The notes: generated from the sequence alone by a model not told the origin. 64,000 nt of DNA from Agrobacterium tumefaciens (GCF_017726655.1 NZ_CP072309.1:489501-553500), one strand, 5' to 3'. Counted from the stretch's first letter, positions 1-9,704 are shown. Translations and numbers: made by a program.

Positions 1-598
1 TGCGGATGGATGAGCCGACGCGTTTGCGCACGGCAGCAAGCCGGGCGATGTCGATATTCGGATCGTCATGCCCGACCTTGATCTTCAATCGGGTAAAGCC
101 GTCTTCCTCCACGGCCCTTGTGCTGCCTGCGAGCAAATCGTCCAACGAGAAGGAAAGCCAGCCGATATCGGTATTGTAAGCTTCCACCGCCGGCGTGCGT
201 GCACCGCCGAGATAGTGCCACAGCGGCACACCCGCCTTTTTCGCCTTCAGGTCCCAGAGAGCCACATCGATCGCGGCTAACGCCAGATGCGTGATGCCGG
301 CCCTGCCGACCCATTGGAGCGAGGGATAACGGGCGAGTTTCATCCAGAGCCGTGAATGCTCCGACGCATCCTCGCCGACGAGCAATGGTGCATAACAATC
401 GCTAATACAGGATGTAATCAACCTGTCCGACGCCAGATGCGCATGAGTGCCGGTGAAACCATAGCCCTCAAGGCCATCGCTGGTGGTGATCTTCGCGCCG
501 ACGACGCCCCAATGCGTGATGCTGTGGGTGGAATCCGAAATGGAGTCCGAGGTCAGCGGCAGGTGCAGGATGAAGGGTTCGACGGTGGTGATTTTCAT
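1..598 (-). CDS. Mandelate racemase/muconate lactonizing enzyme family protein, partial (C-terminus off left edge)
   Basis: Enolase-superfamily enzyme, probably a sugar-acid dehydratase or related lyase; the substrate cannot be read from the sequence. About 199 residues are present. The N-terminal capping domain begins MKITTVEPF and runs to about residue 125. The start of the barrel carries a KIK motif at residues 172-174, the KxK that holds the catalytic base in mandelate racemase and sugar-acid dehydratases. The start at 598 is preceded by GAGGA about 10 bases upstream. The gene is divergent from a GntR regulator and close to a mannitol/fructuronate-type dehydrogenase, which suggests uronate or aldonate catabolism (inference). 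The metal-ligand half of the barrel lies outside the window. Confidence 0.88.
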   Translation of the reverse strand, partial: MKITTVEPFILHLPLTSDSISDSTHSITHWGVVGAKITTSDGLEGYGFTGTHAHLASDRLITSCISDCYAPLLVGEDASEHSRLWMKLARYPSLQWVGRAGITHLALAAIDVALWDLKAKKAGVPLWHYLGGARTPAVEAYNTDIGWLSFSLDDLLAGSTRAVEEDGFTRLKIKVGHDDPNIDIARLAAVRKRVGSSIR

Positions 599-758
599 GA
601 TCGGTCATTCCTCGATTGCTGATTGCTTGCAGGGAGGAATAGACGCCGCGTCCCCGCGACCATGGCCGCGAAGATGGCTTTCGGGAAATGGCCTGACCGC
701 CCTCCTCCAGCAGCCGGCTTCCGACGATGGATAGAGCTAAAGGAAAAACGGCATTTGT

Positions 759-780
759 AAAATAAAAAATTTTTTATTTT
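759..780. promoter_or_regulatory. Perfect 22-bp AT palindrome between divergent genes
   Basis: The run A4-T-A6-T6-A-T4 is a perfect inverted repeat. It lies in the 230-bp divergent region, 49 bp before the GntR start and about 160 bp before the racemase-family start. Position and symmetry fit an operator or a bent-DNA promoter element. FCD-type GntR regulators usually bind short palindromes near their own gene, so autoregulation is a reasonable inference. It contains no G or C, unlike textbook GntR boxes. Confidence 0.45.
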
Positions 781-828
781 TAATATTCAGCCATTGCCAG
801 TCCTTCGAAGCTGGGCAATGATGCCGCC

Positions 829-1503
829 ATGAACTCGCTGGTCAAAGTCACGCTCGCCGAACAGGCGCATCAGGAACTGCGCGCGCGCATCGTCAGCGGC
901 AGATTGCGCGGCGGCGAACGGCTGCTGCCCAATGAGCTTGCCGCCGATCTCGGCATCAGCCCCACGCCGGTCAAGGAAGCTTGCCTGAAACTCGAGGCCG
1001 ATGGCCTGGTGGTCAATTCCTCCCGTCGCGGCATGGTGGTGCGCGATTTCACCGTGGAGGACGTTGAGGAACTTTACGCCGCCAGAATGCTGCTCGAAAA
1101 AGGTGCGGTAGACGTGGCCTTCGATGCCGGCCAACTGGACGGAGCGCTGCACGCGACACTGCTGGAAAGCCTTGCGAAACATCGCGAGTTCGCCAAGGGC
1201 TGGACGCTGGACGAATTGTCGAAAGCGCTTTTTTATGACCGCAGCTTCCATACGACCCTTGTGTCGGCGGCGCGCATTCCCGTCATTTCCGGCTCGCATG
1301 AGCGCATTCTCGACCAGACCCACACGGTCTTCGTCTCGATCCTCGGTGATTACGCCCGCTCGGTCGAGGAGCACCAGAATATTGCCGATGCCATTGCCGC
1401 CGGCAGTAAGGCCCAGATCATCGATGCGCTATGGCGGCATCTGGAGCGCAGCCGCCAGAACACGCTGCGTCAGGTTCGGCTCCTCAAAGAGGCCAGCGCC
1501 TGA
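829..1503 (+). CDS. GntR family transcriptional regulator, FCD subfamily
   Basis: DNA-binding repressor or activator that responds to an organic or sugar acid. Residues 1-75 form the winged helix-turn-helix, with GERLLPNELAADLGIS and PVKEAC typical of GntR. Residues about 80-215 are the all-helical FCD ligand domain. Length (224 aa) is normal. The gene is divergent from the enolase-superfamily gene and 105 bp upstream of the dehydrogenase at 1609, so it probably controls that pathway. The Shine-Dalgarno sequence is weak; ATGs at 818 and 821 are out of frame, so 829 is the best start. Confidence 0.88.
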   Translation: MNSLVKVTLAEQAHQELRARIVSGRLRGGERLLPNELAADLGISPTPVKEACLKLEADGLVVNSSRRGMVVRDFTVEDVEELYAARMLLEKGAVDVAFDAGQLDGALHATLLESLAKHREFAKGWTLDELSKALFYDRSFHTTLVSAARIPVISGSHERILDQTHTVFVSILGDYARSVEEHQNIADAIAAGSKAQIIDALWRHLERSRQNTLRQVRLLKEASA

Positions 1504-1608
1504 AAGAGCGAGCGCCAGATGGGATGGACGAGGACACCGAAACGGCGTCAATCATGAGGCCCACGCTGCCAACCGAATCCCTATCCTTCCAGACGGAGAT
1601 TTCCCTCC

Positions 1609-3078
1609 ATGCCAGACCGGCTTTGCGTCGCAACCCTCGCCCACCTGCCACCGACGGTCGCAACGCCTACCTATGACCGGGAGACGATCACGCCCGGCAT
1701 CGTGCACCTCGGCGTCGGCGCTTTTCACCGGGCGCATCAGGCGGTTTTCATCGACGATTGCCTCAATCGCGGCGAAACAGGATGGGGCATCATCGCCGCA
1801 TCGCTGCGCAGCCCGGACACCCGCGACGCCATCGAACCGCAGGATAATCTCTACACCTTCTGCCTTCGCGACGGCAAAAGCGAGCGCCTGCGCATCATCG
1901 GCTCGATTGTTGAAACCGTCGTCGTCCCGGAAAACCCGCAGCGCTTGGTAGAGCGGATGGTCGACCCGAGCGTCCTCATCGTTACCCTGACCGTTACGGA
2001 GAAGGGATACCTGACGAACCTCGCCTCCCGCAGCCTGCTGAGCGACCATCCAGATATCGTCCACGATCTCGAAAATCCGCAGCGGCCGCGCTCGATCTTC
2101 GGTTTCATCCTTACAGCGACCCGACGCAGACGTGCAGAGGGTTCCCTGCCCCTGACGCTGCTGTCCTGCGACAACCTGCCCGCTAATGGACACATGCTGC
2201 GCAAGCTGCTGCTCGACTTCGCGCGCCTTGCGGATGAGGAACTGGCATCCTTCATCGAAGACAATATTGCCTGCCCCTGCTCGATGGTCGACCGTATCGT
2301 TCCCGCCACCACTGATGCGGACCGGCATGCGATTTCTGCCGCACTCGGCTTGCGTGATACGTGGCCGGTCGTTGCCGAACCCTATTTCCGTTTCGTCATC
2401 GAAGACCACTTTCCGCATGGCAGGCCGGAGCTTGAGAAATCAGGCGTGGAATTCGTCGATGATGTCGAACCTTACGAGCATATGAAGCTGAGGATGCTGA
2501 ACGGCTCCCACAGCGCCATCGCCGCCATCGGCCAGATTACCGGCCTCGCGACCGTGGCCGACGCCTGGGCTGAAAAGACCGTGCGCGATTTCATCGATGC
2601 CTACTGGCGAGAAGTCGGCCGGACGCTCGCACCTGCCGTCAATGGTGTGGAATTCGCGGCCGGGCTGCGGGAGCGTTTCGCCAATCCGTCGCTAGAACAC
2701 AAGACGATGCAGATCGCCTCCGATGCCTCGCAGAAAGTGCCGCTACGCATTCTTGCACCCTTGCGCGAATTGCTCGAGAAGAACGCCGAAAGCCGCGCCA
2801 TCATTCTCGCCGTCGCCCTGTGGATCAGGTCCTGTGCGGGGAGAAACGAAAAGGGAGAGCCGGTCACGATTCTCGATCCCGCCTTCATCGAGTGGGATGC
2901 ACCGGATCAGTTGAAAATGGCGCCGGATGAGGTTGTCGACCGATTTCTGGCCTTCAAACGCGTCTTCGCTGATGATCTGCCTGACAACGAGGCCTTCGTT
3001 TCGAGCCTGAAGGCGGCTTACGGTGACATCAGAGAGCTCGGCGCACTTGCCGCCATCGGAAAGTTTTTAAAGTCCTGA
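1609..3078 (+). CDS. Mannitol dehydrogenase family protein (fructuronate/tagaturonate reductase-like)
   Basis: NAD(P)-dependent long-chain polyol or uronate dehydrogenase acting in the cytoplasm. The N-terminal Rossmann part contains IVHLGVGAFHRAHQA (about residues 27-41). The helical C-terminal domain carries the family active-site stretch KLRMLNGSHSA around residue 293, whose lysine, asparagine and histidine are catalytic in Pseudomonas mannitol dehydrogenase. Length (489 aa) matches UxuB and MtlK. Beside a sugar-acid dehydratase-type gene and a GntR regulator, a role like UxuB (fructuronate to mannonate) is plausible, but mannitol or another polyol cannot be excluded. A GGAG lies about 12 bases before the ATG. 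Confidence 0.87.
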   Translation: MPDRLCVATLAHLPPTVATPTYDRETITPGIVHLGVGAFHRAHQAVFIDDCLNRGETGWGIIAASLRSPDTRDAIEPQDNLYTFCLRDGKSERLRIIGSIVETVVVPENPQRLVERMVDPSVLIVTLTVTEKGYLTNLASRSLLSDHPDIVHDLENPQRPRSIFGFILTATRRRRAEGSLPLTLLSCDNLPANGHMLRKLLLDFARLADEELASFIEDNIACPCSMVDRIVPATTDADRHAISAALGLRDTWPVVAEPYFRFVIEDHFPHGRPELEKSGVEFVDDVEPYEHMKLRMLNGSHSAIAAIGQITGLATVADAWAEKTVRDFIDAYWREVGRTLAPAVNGVEFAAGLRERFANPSLEHKTMQIASDASQKVPLRILAPLRELLEKNAESRAIILAVALWIRSCAGRNEKGEPVTILDPAFIEWDAPDQLKMAPDEVVDRFLAFKRVFADDLPDNEAFVSSLKAAYGDIRELGALAAIGKFLKS

Positions 3079-3085
3079 AAATGAA

Positions 3086-3108
3086 ACAGGCCGGAAAACC
3101 CGGCCTGT
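3086..3108. terminator. Convergent intrinsic terminator hairpin
   Basis: ACAGGCCGG and CCGGCCTGT pair around a five-base loop, between two convergent genes. On the minus strand the stem is followed by a T-rich stretch, on the plus strand only weakly so. It probably serves mainly the leftward ABC operon. Confidence 0.7.
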
Positions 3109-3127
3109 CATCAGTGCTTTCGTCTGC

Positions 3128-3973
3128 TTAAGCTGCTGCGCCCTGTCGCGCCGCCTTGCGGCGTTCAACGCGGGCGCGGATTGCCTCCACATCCGTGACG
3201 GGCGTGGCGGCAAAAAGCTGCCGCGTATAGGGATGCTTCGGACCGGCGAAAAGCTCCTCACGCGTGCCTTGCTCCACAGCTTCGCCTTTGGAAATGACCA
3301 GCACGTCGTCAGCAATATAGCGGACCACGGAAAGATCGTGGCTGACGAAGACATAGGTCAGCTCGAACTCTTCCTGCAGATCGCGCAGCAGATTCAAGAC
3401 CTGTGCCTGCACCGAAAGATCGAGTGCCGAGACCGGCTCGTCCAACACCAGCAGCGCCGGGTTCAGCATCAGCGCGCGCGCAATGGCGATGCGCTGGCGC
3501 TGGCCACCCGAGAACATGTGCGGATACCGATTGAAATGCTCAGGACCAAGGCCGACCTTTACCAGCATGGCTTCGGCCCGCTCGCGACGCTCGGAAGCCG
3601 GCATCTTGGTGTTGATGATGAGCGGCTCCATCAGCACGTCGCCCACCTTCTGGCGCGGGTTAAGGCTGCCATAGGGGTTCTGGAACACCATCTGCACCTT
3701 GGAGCGCATCTGCGTGTCCGGACGGCGCTTGGCGATATCGACCGGTTTGCCCTCGATCTTCAGCTCACCGCCGGATGCCGGGTCGATCAGCGCGATGATG
3801 CGGGCGAGCGTCGACTTGCCCGATCCGGATTCGCCGACGATGGCGAGCGTCTTGCCGCGCTCGACGGCAAAATCGATGCCCTTCAGCGCCTGAACGGTCT
3901 TTGCGCCGCCGAAAATGCCGCCGGGAACGTGGTAATGGCGGGTGATCCCCTTGCCTTCGACAACGATACTCAT
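3128..3973 (-). CDS. Dipeptide/oligopeptide ABC transporter ATP-binding protein (DppF/OppF type)
   Basis: Second ATPase of a peptide-type ABC importer, on the inner face of the membrane. Visible are Walker [10 protein letters not shown] (near residue 50), the signature FSGGQRQRIAIARAL with Walker B LLVLDEP behind it, and the C-terminal oligopeptide-transporter extension with KHPYTRQLF. Length (281 aa) is slightly short of E. coli DppF. It overlaps the preceding ATPase gene by four bases (ATGA), is the last gene of a leftward operon, and is followed by a hairpin terminator. Confidence 0.93.
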   Translation of the reverse strand: MSIVVEGKGITRHYHVPGGIFGGAKTVQALKGIDFAVERGKTLAIVGESGSGKSTLARIIALIDPASGGELKIEGKPVDIAKRRPDTQMRSKVQMVFQNPYGSLNPRQKVGDVLMEPLIINTKMPASERRERAEAMLVKVGLGPEHFNRYPHMFSGGQRQRIAIARALMLNPALLVLDEPVSALDLSVQAQVLNLLRDLQEEFELTYVFVSHDLSVVRYIADDVLVISKGEAVEQGTREELFAGPKHPYTRQLFAATPVTDVEAIRARVERRKAARQGAAA

Positions 3974-4809
3974 CGAACGCCCTCCTTGCCAAAGAAATCG
4001 GAGACAGTGGGCAGACGGTCGCCGGTGGCATTTTCCGGCAGGGCCGAAAGCAATGCCTTGGTATAGGGATGCTGCGGGGCTTCGAAGAGGCTCAAGACAT
4101 CTGCCTCCTCCATCTTGCGACCCTTATATTGCACCACGACGCGATCGGCGGTTTCCGCCACGACACCCATGTCATGGGTGATGAGGATCAGCGCCATTCC
4201 GTATTCTTCCTGCAGCTTCATCAAGAGGTCGAGGATCTGCTTCTGGATGGTCACGTCGAGCGCAGTCGTCGGCTCGTCGGCGATCAGAAGGCGCGGCTTG
4301 GAGGCGATCGCAATCGCAATCATCACGCGCTGGCACTGGCCGCCCGACATCTGATGCGGATAGGCCTTCAGCTTCGTCTCGGGATCGGGAATACCGACGG
4401 CGCGGAACAGTTCCAGCGCCCGGGCGCGCGCGGCAGCGCCGCCCATGCCGAGATTGAGGCGCAGAACTTCCTCGATCTGGAAACCGACCGTGAAAGACGG
4501 ATTGAGCGAGGCGACCGGCTCCTGAAAGATCATGGTAATCTCGCGGCCGATCAACTTGCGGCGCTCCTGCGGCGACATGGCCAGCAGGTTGATGCCGTCA
4601 AACACCATTTCATCGGCCGTAATCGTCGCCGTATCGGGCAGAAGCCCCATGACGGCGAGCATCGAGACCGATTTGCCCGAACCGGATTCACCGACGATCG
4701 CCAGCACTTCGTGCTTGTCGACGGAGACATCGATGCCATCGACGGCGGTGAACGCGCCTGTCGCGGTGGCGAATTTAACCGTCAGGTTCTTGATTTTCAG
4801 CAGGCTCAT
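3970..4809 (-). CDS. Dipeptide/oligopeptide ABC transporter ATP-binding protein (DppD/OppD type)
   Basis: First ATPase of the importer. Walker [13 protein letters not shown] (about residues 37-48), signature [12 protein letters not shown], Walker [14 protein letters not shown] and the C-terminal QHPYTKALL extension are all present. The signature has C where R is usual (GGQCQR), a tolerated change. It lies 3 bp after the permease gene and overlaps the next ATPase by 4 bp, so the pair is surely co-translated. Confidence 0.93.
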   Translation of the reverse strand: MSLLKIKNLTVKFATATGAFTAVDGIDVSVDKHEVLAIVGESGSGKSVSMLAVMGLLPDTATITADEMVFDGINLLAMSPQERRKLIGREITMIFQEPVASLNPSFTVGFQIEEVLRLNLGMGGAAARARALELFRAVGIPDPETKLKAYPHQMSGGQCQRVMIAIAIASKPRLLIADEPTTALDVTIQKQILDLLMKLQEEYGMALILITHDMGVVAETADRVVVQYKGRKMEEADVLSLFEAPQHPYTKALLSALPENATGDRLPTVSDFFGKEGVR

Positions 4810-4812
4810 CTC

Positions 4813-5727
4813 TCAGCTCCGCTTCAGTTTGGGATCGAGCGCATCGCGCAGCCCGTCACCCATCAGGTTGATGGCAAGCACCGAGATCAGGATCGTCAGG
4901 CCCGGAAGGGTGACAACCCACCAGGCGCGCAGAATGAACTCACGCGCTTCGGCAAGCATCGTACCCCATTCGGAGGCAGGCGGCTGAGCGCCCATGCCGA
5001 GGAAGCCGAGTGCGGCCGCGTCGAGAACGGCGGACGAGAACGAAAGCGTTGCCTGCACGATCAGCGGCGCAAGGCAGTTCGGCAGGATGGTCTTGAACAT
5101 CAGCCGCAGATTGCCGGCACCGGCCACGCGCGCGGCCGTGACATATTCACGCCGAAGCTCGCTCATGACGGCAGCGCGCGTCAAACGGGCAAAATGCGGC
5201 TGATAAACGATGGCAATCGCAATCATCGCGTTGGTGAGGCCCGGCCCAAGGATCGCGACAAGCACCAGCGCCAGAAGCAGCGATGGAAACGCCAGGATGA
5301 CGTCCATGACGCGCATGATGACGGAATCGACCCAGCCACCAAAAAAGCCGGCAATGAGACCGATGACGATGCCGCCGACGAGCGCGATGGAAACGACAAC
5401 GATACCGATGAACAGCGAATATTGCGCGCCGTAGATCAGGCGGGACAACATGTCACGCCCGACGGCGTCCGTGCCGAAGAAGAAGCCGGCACGGCCGCCT
5501 TCCTGCCAGACCGGCGGCACGAGCAGGGCGTCGCGATATTGCTGTGTTGGATCATGCGGCGCGATGAGCGGCGCAAACACCGCGACAAGCACCAACAGGA
5601 TGAAGACAGCAAGGCCGATGACGGCACCGCGGTTCTGGCGGAAATAAAACCAGAAATCGGCGATCATCCGGCGGCGGATGGCGGCGTCAGAAAGTCTGAC
5701 GACCGGAGCTGTGGTCACATCGCTCAT
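4813..5727 (-). CDS. Dipeptide ABC transporter permease (DppC type)
   Basis: Inner-membrane permease subunit of 304 aa with about six membrane segments. The N-terminal OppC-type segment (FRQNRGAVIGLAVFILLVLVAVF, described by position about 30-55) and the GTDAVGRDMLSRLIYG stretch are typical of DppC/OppC. The transport-permease EAA loop is near residues 200-220. The start MSDVTTAP at 5727 overlaps the upstream permease by four bases; an in-frame extension to 5865 exists but runs into the upstream gene and looks non-coding. Confidence 0.92.
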   Translation of the reverse strand: MSDVTTAPVVRLSDAAIRRRMIADFWFYFRQNRGAVIGLAVFILLVLVAVFAPLIAPHDPTQQYRDALLVPPVWQEGGRAGFFFGTDAVGRDMLSRLIYGAQYSLFIGIVVVSIALVGGIVIGLIAGFFGGWVDSVIMRVMDVILAFPSLLLALVLVAILGPGLTNAMIAIAIVYQPHFARLTRAAVMSELRREYVTAARVAGAGNLRLMFKTILPNCLAPLIVQATLSFSSAVLDAAALGFLGMGAQPPASEWGTMLAEAREFILRAWWVVTLPGLTILISVLAINLMGDGLRDALDPKLKRS

Positions 5728-6731
5728 TTGTGACGGATCCTTGGATTGATGAGGCCGTAGGTCAAATCGACGAGCAGGTTGACGATCATCACCAGGCCCG
5801 CAATCAACAGCAGGCCGCTCTGCACGACCGGATAGTCGCGGCGCGAGATAGAATCGATCATCCACTTGCCGATACCCGGCCAGGAAAAGATGGTTTCTGT
5901 CAGAATGGCACCCGCCATCAGCACGCCGATCTGGAGACCGATAGTGGTGATGACAGGGATCATGGCGTTGCGCAGCGCATGAATGCCAACGACGCGCGAA
6001 GGCGACATGCCCTTTGCGCGAGCCGTGCGCACATAATCCTCACCCAGAACTTCAAGCATGGCCGAGCGCGTCTGGCGCGCAATGACGGCAAGCGGAATGG
6101 TGGCAAGCACTACCGAGGGCAGGATAAGATGCGAAAACGCCGAGGCGAAGGCGCCCTTCTGCCCCGAAATCAGGCTGTCGATCAGCATGAAACCGGTGAC
6201 GGAGGGGAAGAAATACATCAGCGAGATACGGCCCGAAACCGGCGTCCATTGCAGGATACCGGAGAACATGATGATGAGCAGCAGGCCCCACCAGAAGATC
6301 GGCATGGAAAAGCCAACCAGAGCCGTCGTCATGGAAATCTGGTCGAACCAGGAACCACGTCTGATGGCGGCGATGACGCCAACGGGCACGCCGATGAGCG
6401 TTGCGATGATGATGGCGACGAGACCGAGCTCGACCGTCGCGGGAAAGAGCGACAGGAACTCGGTGAGAACCGGCTTCTTGGTGACCAGCGAATTGCCGAG
6501 ATCGCCCTGAAGCAGCCGTCCGAGAAAATGGAGATATTGTTGCCACACGGGCTGTGCAAAGCCGAGCTGTTCGGCAAGCTGCGCATGCCGTTCGGGCGAA
6601 ATACCACGCTCGCCCGCCATCAACAGCACGGGATCGCCCGGCAGGACGCGCACGAAGGCGAAGGCGACGATGGTAATCCCGAGGAAGGTCGGAACGAGAT
6701 AGAGAAGTTTGCCGAGAATGAACCGGATCAT
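5724..6731 (-). CDS. Dipeptide ABC transporter permease (DppB type)
   Basis: Inner-membrane permease subunit of 335 aa. It starts with the MIRFILGKLLYLVPTFLGI membrane segment characteristic of DppB/OppB. RVLPGDPVLLMAGERG follows in the first periplasmic loop, and the EAA coupling loop EDYVRTARAKGMS is near residue 230. It pairs with the DppC-type gene, which it overlaps by four bases, and lies downstream of its binding-protein gene across a strong hairpin. Confidence 0.93.
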   Translation of the reverse strand: MIRFILGKLLYLVPTFLGITIVAFAFVRVLPGDPVLLMAGERGISPERHAQLAEQLGFAQPVWQQYLHFLGRLLQGDLGNSLVTKKPVLTEFLSLFPATVELGLVAIIIATLIGVPVGVIAAIRRGSWFDQISMTTALVGFSMPIFWWGLLLIIMFSGILQWTPVSGRISLMYFFPSVTGFMLIDSLISGQKGAFASAFSHLILPSVVLATIPLAVIARQTRSAMLEVLGEDYVRTARAKGMSPSRVVGIHALRNAMIPVITTIGLQIGVLMAGAILTETIFSWPGIGKWMIDSISRRDYPVVQSGLLLIAGLVMIVNLLVDLTYGLINPRIRHK

Positions 6732-6747
6732 GGTTTTTTCCTGAATA

Positions 6748-6780
6748 GACGCGCGGAAGAACAGGGTTCTTCCGCGCGTC
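6748..6780 (-). repeat. Strong intercistronic hairpin between binding-protein and permease genes
   Basis: GACGCGCGGAAGAAC and GTTCTTCCGCGCGTC form a perfect 15-bp stem with a 3-base loop. It sits in the 63-bp gap after the binding-protein gene. No proper U-tract follows on the minus strand, so it is better read as an mRNA-stabilising or partly terminating element that lets the binding protein be made in excess over the membrane subunits, a known arrangement in ABC operons (inference here). Confidence 0.75.
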
Positions 6781-6794
6781 CGGTTGTTCGGGGA

Positions 6795-8399
6795 TTACTC
6801 CGCGATGTCGACGTTTTCGAAGGTGAAGTCGCCAAGCGGGCTCATGGTGAAGCCGGAAACCTTGGCGGACATGGGAACGAACTGCGTGGAGTGCGCAAGC
6901 GTCGCCCACGGAGCCTGTTCCTTGAAGATCACCTGGGCCTGCTCATAAAGCTTGGTGCGCTCCGCAACGTCGGTGGTCTGCTTTGCCTTGGCGAGCAGGT
7001 CCGAGAACTCCTTGTTGCACCACTGTGCACGGTTCGCACCGCCTTCACCTGTTGCGGCGCAGGACAGGAGAACGCTGAGGAAGTTGTCCGGGTCACCGTT
7101 GTCGCCGGTCCAGCCGAGGATGACGGCGCCGTCGCGCTTCGTTTCGGTGGACTTCTTGAGATATTCACCCCATTCGAAGGAGACGATCTCAGCCTTGACG
7201 CCGACCTTCGCAAAATCCGACTGGATCAGCTCGGCGGTGCGACGGGCATTAGGCATGTACGGACGCTGAACCGGCATTGCCCAGATCTTCATAGACAGAT
7301 CCTTGACGCCAGCGGCTTCGAGAGCCTTCTTGGCTGCTTCCGGATCGTAAGCATCGTCCTTGATGCTGTCGTTATAGGACCACATGGTCGGCGGGATCGG
7401 GTTTTTGGCAACCTGGCCTGCACCCTGGAACACGGCGTCGATGATCGCCTGCTTGTTCATCGCCATGTTCAGCGCCTTGCGCACTTCCGGCTTGTCGAAA
7501 GGTGCAACGGTCGTGTTGTAGGCGAAGTAAGCGACGTTCAGGCCCGGCTGTTCATCGAGCTTGAGGTTCTTGTCGGCGCGGATGGTGGCGAGGTCAGCCG
7601 GAGCCGGATAAGGCATCAGGTGGCATTCGCCGGCCTTCAGCTTCTGCAGGCGAACGGCGGCGTCAGGCGTGATCGCGAAGATCAGGTCGTCGATCTTCGG
7701 GGCTTCACCCCAGTAGTCGGCGTTCTTCTGATAGCGGATGACCGCGTCCTTCTGGTAGGCGACGAACTTGAACGGACCCGTGCCGATCGGCAGGTTGTTG
7801 AAGTCTTCCTTGGTGCCGGCCTTCTCAAGCGTATCGGCATATTCCTTCGACACGATCGAAGCGAAAGGCATGGCGATATTGGCGAGGAACGGCGCTTCCG
7901 GGCGGGTCAGCACGAACTTGACCGTGTAATCGTCGACCTTGACGATTTCCTTGATCAGGGACGGCATTTCCATGGAGTTGTAATATTCGTAGGTGATGCC
8001 TGCGATATACTGGTTCCACGGATTCTTCGCGTCGCCCTGGCGGTTGTAGCTGAAGATCACGTCGTCAGCGTTGAATTCGCGGCTCGGCGTGAACTTGTCG
8101 TTGGAGTGCCACTTGACGCCCTTGCGCAGGTGGAAAGTGTATTCGAGACCATCCTTGGAAACGTCCCATTTTTCCGCAAGGCCGGGCTCTACTTCGGTCG
8201 TGCCCTTCTTGAACTCCGTCAGACGGTTGTAGACCGGATGCGCGGAAGCGTCGAAGGTGCCGCCTGCGGTATAAGGCGACGGATCGAAGCCTTCCGGCGA
8301 TGCCTCGGAGCAATAAACGAAGGTCTTCGCCATGGCTGGCATGGCGGAAGTCATCGCAAGTGCAGAAGCGATAAGCAAACTGCGGGTCAGCATTTTCAT
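6795..8399 (-). CDS. Periplasmic dipeptide-type substrate-binding protein (SBP family 5)
   Basis: Exported solute-binding protein of a peptide-type ABC importer, 534 aa. A Sec signal peptide ([16 protein letters not shown], cleavage likely after AMA near residue 24) is followed by the family-5 fold, including [22 protein letters not shown] and [13 protein letters not shown]. The overall resemblance is to DppA, so dipeptides are the likely ligand, but heme precursors or other small ligands are also known for this family. AGGGAAAGGACC before the ATG is a good ribosome-binding site. Confidence 0.93.
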   Translation of the reverse strand: MKMLTRSLLIASALAMTSAMPAMAKTFVYCSEASPEGFDPSPYTAGGTFDASAHPVYNRLTEFKKGTTEVEPGLAEKWDVSKDGLEYTFHLRKGVKWHSNDKFTPSREFNADDVIFSYNRQGDAKNPWNQYIAGITYEYYNSMEMPSLIKEIVKVDDYTVKFVLTRPEAPFLANIAMPFASIVSKEYADTLEKAGTKEDFNNLPIGTGPFKFVAYQKDAVIRYQKNADYWGEAPKIDDLIFAITPDAAVRLQKLKAGECHLMPYPAPADLATIRADKNLKLDEQPGLNVAYFAYNTTVAPFDKPEVRKALNMAMNKQAIIDAVFQGAGQVAKNPIPPTMWSYNDSIKDDAYDPEAAKKALEAAGVKDLSMKIWAMPVQRPYMPNARRTAELIQSDFAKVGVKAEIVSFEWGEYLKKSTETKRDGAVILGWTGDNGDPDNFLSVLLSCAATGEGGANRAQWCNKEFSDLLAKAKQTTDVAERTKLYEQAQVIFKEQAPWATLAHSTQFVPMSAKVSGFTMSPLGDFTFENVDIAE

Positions 8400-8516
8400 C
8401 TGATGGTCCTTTCCCTCTTTTTCTGAGTTCCTGCGGCCCCCTCCAGGGGCCTACCTCTTCTGGTCAGCAGCGACATGGGTTCCGTGTCGCCGTTCGGTCT
8501 TTTGCCTCCCGACCAA

Positions 8517-9704
8517 TTACCCGGCAACCGGCTGAAACAGCCGGTCGAGGTTCGTTTCCGGCGGGCAGAACCAGCGCGGCCCTGCCTCCGTCATATAAGC
8601 TATATCCTCGAGACGGACGCCGCATTCACCATAGACGCACAGCATCGGTTCAATGGAAAAACACATGCCCGGCTCCAGCACCGTCGCATTTCCAGCAACG
8701 ATATAGGGTTCTTCATGAATATCCAGCCCCAGCCCATGGCCGGTGCGGTGCGGCAGGCCGGGAACCTGATAAGCGGGACCGAAACCGGCCGCCTTCAGGC
8801 TGTCGCGCGCGGCCTTGTCGACGTCCTGACAGGCGACGCCGGGGCGCGCAGCGGCAAAGGCTGCGGCATGAGCATCGCGCTCTGCGTTCCAGAGGAAGCG
8901 CTGGCGATCGGTCGGCGTGCCGAAAACGTAAGTGCGGGTGATGTCTGAGCGATATCCATGGAGAATACCCCCGAGATCGACGAGCACCATGTCGCCGGCC
9001 TTCAGCGTCTGTGCATGGGCAACGCCGTGCGGATAGGCCGTCGCCTCACCGAATTGCACCGCCACAAAAAGGGGCTTGAGGCCAAGCGCAATATGGGCGG
9101 CATTGACAAAATCGGCGACTTCGGTCGTCGATATTCCGGGTCGAAGACCTTCGAACACTGCCTTCTGCACGCTGTAGCTCGCGTCCATTGCCGTCTGGAT
9201 GATGGCGATTTCGGCTGCGGACTTGACCTGCCGTTGCGCAACGATCATTGGCTGGGCGGAGATGATCCGCCCTTCCAGCCGCTGCATGAGCGCCGATGCA
9301 AACACAAAGGGCGTAGCAGGATCGATCGCAACGCGATGACCAGGACAGCTCAAAGCGTCGATGCGATCAGACATCAGATCGAAGGGATTTTCATCTTCTT
9401 CCCAAACGGCGACGTCACCGGGAATGCGGATGAGCGTCTGCAGCTTCGGTTCTTCGAAGGTCGGGCTGATATAAAGCGGCGCGCCCTCGGAAGGAATGAG
9501 AGCACCATGAATACGCTCGGACAGACCAAGCGACAAACCGGTATAATAGGTCAGCGACGACGAAGCATCGAGCCAGACCGCCTTCACATTTTCACGGATC
9601 ATCCGCGCCTGAAGGCCGCGCAGCCGCAGCCTGAACTCATCTTCAGCGATCGATGAAACCGCGACCGGCTGAAAACGTTTCAGCGCCTCTTGTAAGTCTG
9701 CCAT
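8517..9704 (-). CDS. M24 family metallopeptidase (Xaa-Pro aminopeptidase/dipeptidase-like)
   Basis: Cytoplasmic pita-bread-fold metallopeptidase of 395 aa. The N-terminal creatinase-like domain (residues 1-150) is followed by the catalytic domain with all five metal ligands visible: D in VLVDLGG, D in SDITRTYVF, H in GHGLGLDIHEEP, E in SIEPM and E in VRLEDIA. The M24 family cleaves X-Pro bonds or related substrates such as creatine or betaine-type compounds. As first gene of a leftward operon with a dipeptide importer, hydrolysis of imported X-Pro dipeptides is the natural inference. Confidence 0.88.
   Translation of the reverse strand: MADLQEALKRFQPVAVSSIAEDEFRLRLRGLQARMIRENVKAVWLDASSSLTYYTGLSLGLSERIHGALIPSEGAPLYISPTFEEPKLQTLIRIPGDVAVWEEDENPFDLMSDRIDALSCPGHRVAIDPATPFVFASALMQRLEGRIISAQPMIVAQRQVKSAAEIAIIQTAMDASYSVQKAVFEGLRPGISTTEVADFVNAAHIALGLKPLFVAVQFGEATAYPHGVAHAQTLKAGDMVLVDLGGILHGYRSDITRTYVFGTPTDRQRFLWNAERDAHAAAFAAARPGVACQDVDKAARDSLKAAGFGPAYQVPGLPHRTGHGLGLDIHEEPYIVAGNATVLEPGMCFSIEPMLCVYGECGVRLEDIAYMTEAGPRWFCPPETNLDRLFQPVAG

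Noticed and set aside
4069..5733. A 554-codon open frame on the plus strand
   Set aside because: Antisense to the ATPase and permease genes, which have full family motifs. No ribosome-binding site or domain.
5730..8426. An 898-codon open frame on the plus strand opposite the binding protein and permease genes
   Set aside because: It is the antisense shadow of two clear genes; the translation is rich in D, H, R and V without motifs, as expected from the codon bias of the real strand.
8430..8500. Two small GC hairpins between the peptidase and binding-protein genes as a terminator
   Set aside because: Neither is followed by a T-run on the minus strand, and the genes look like one operon.
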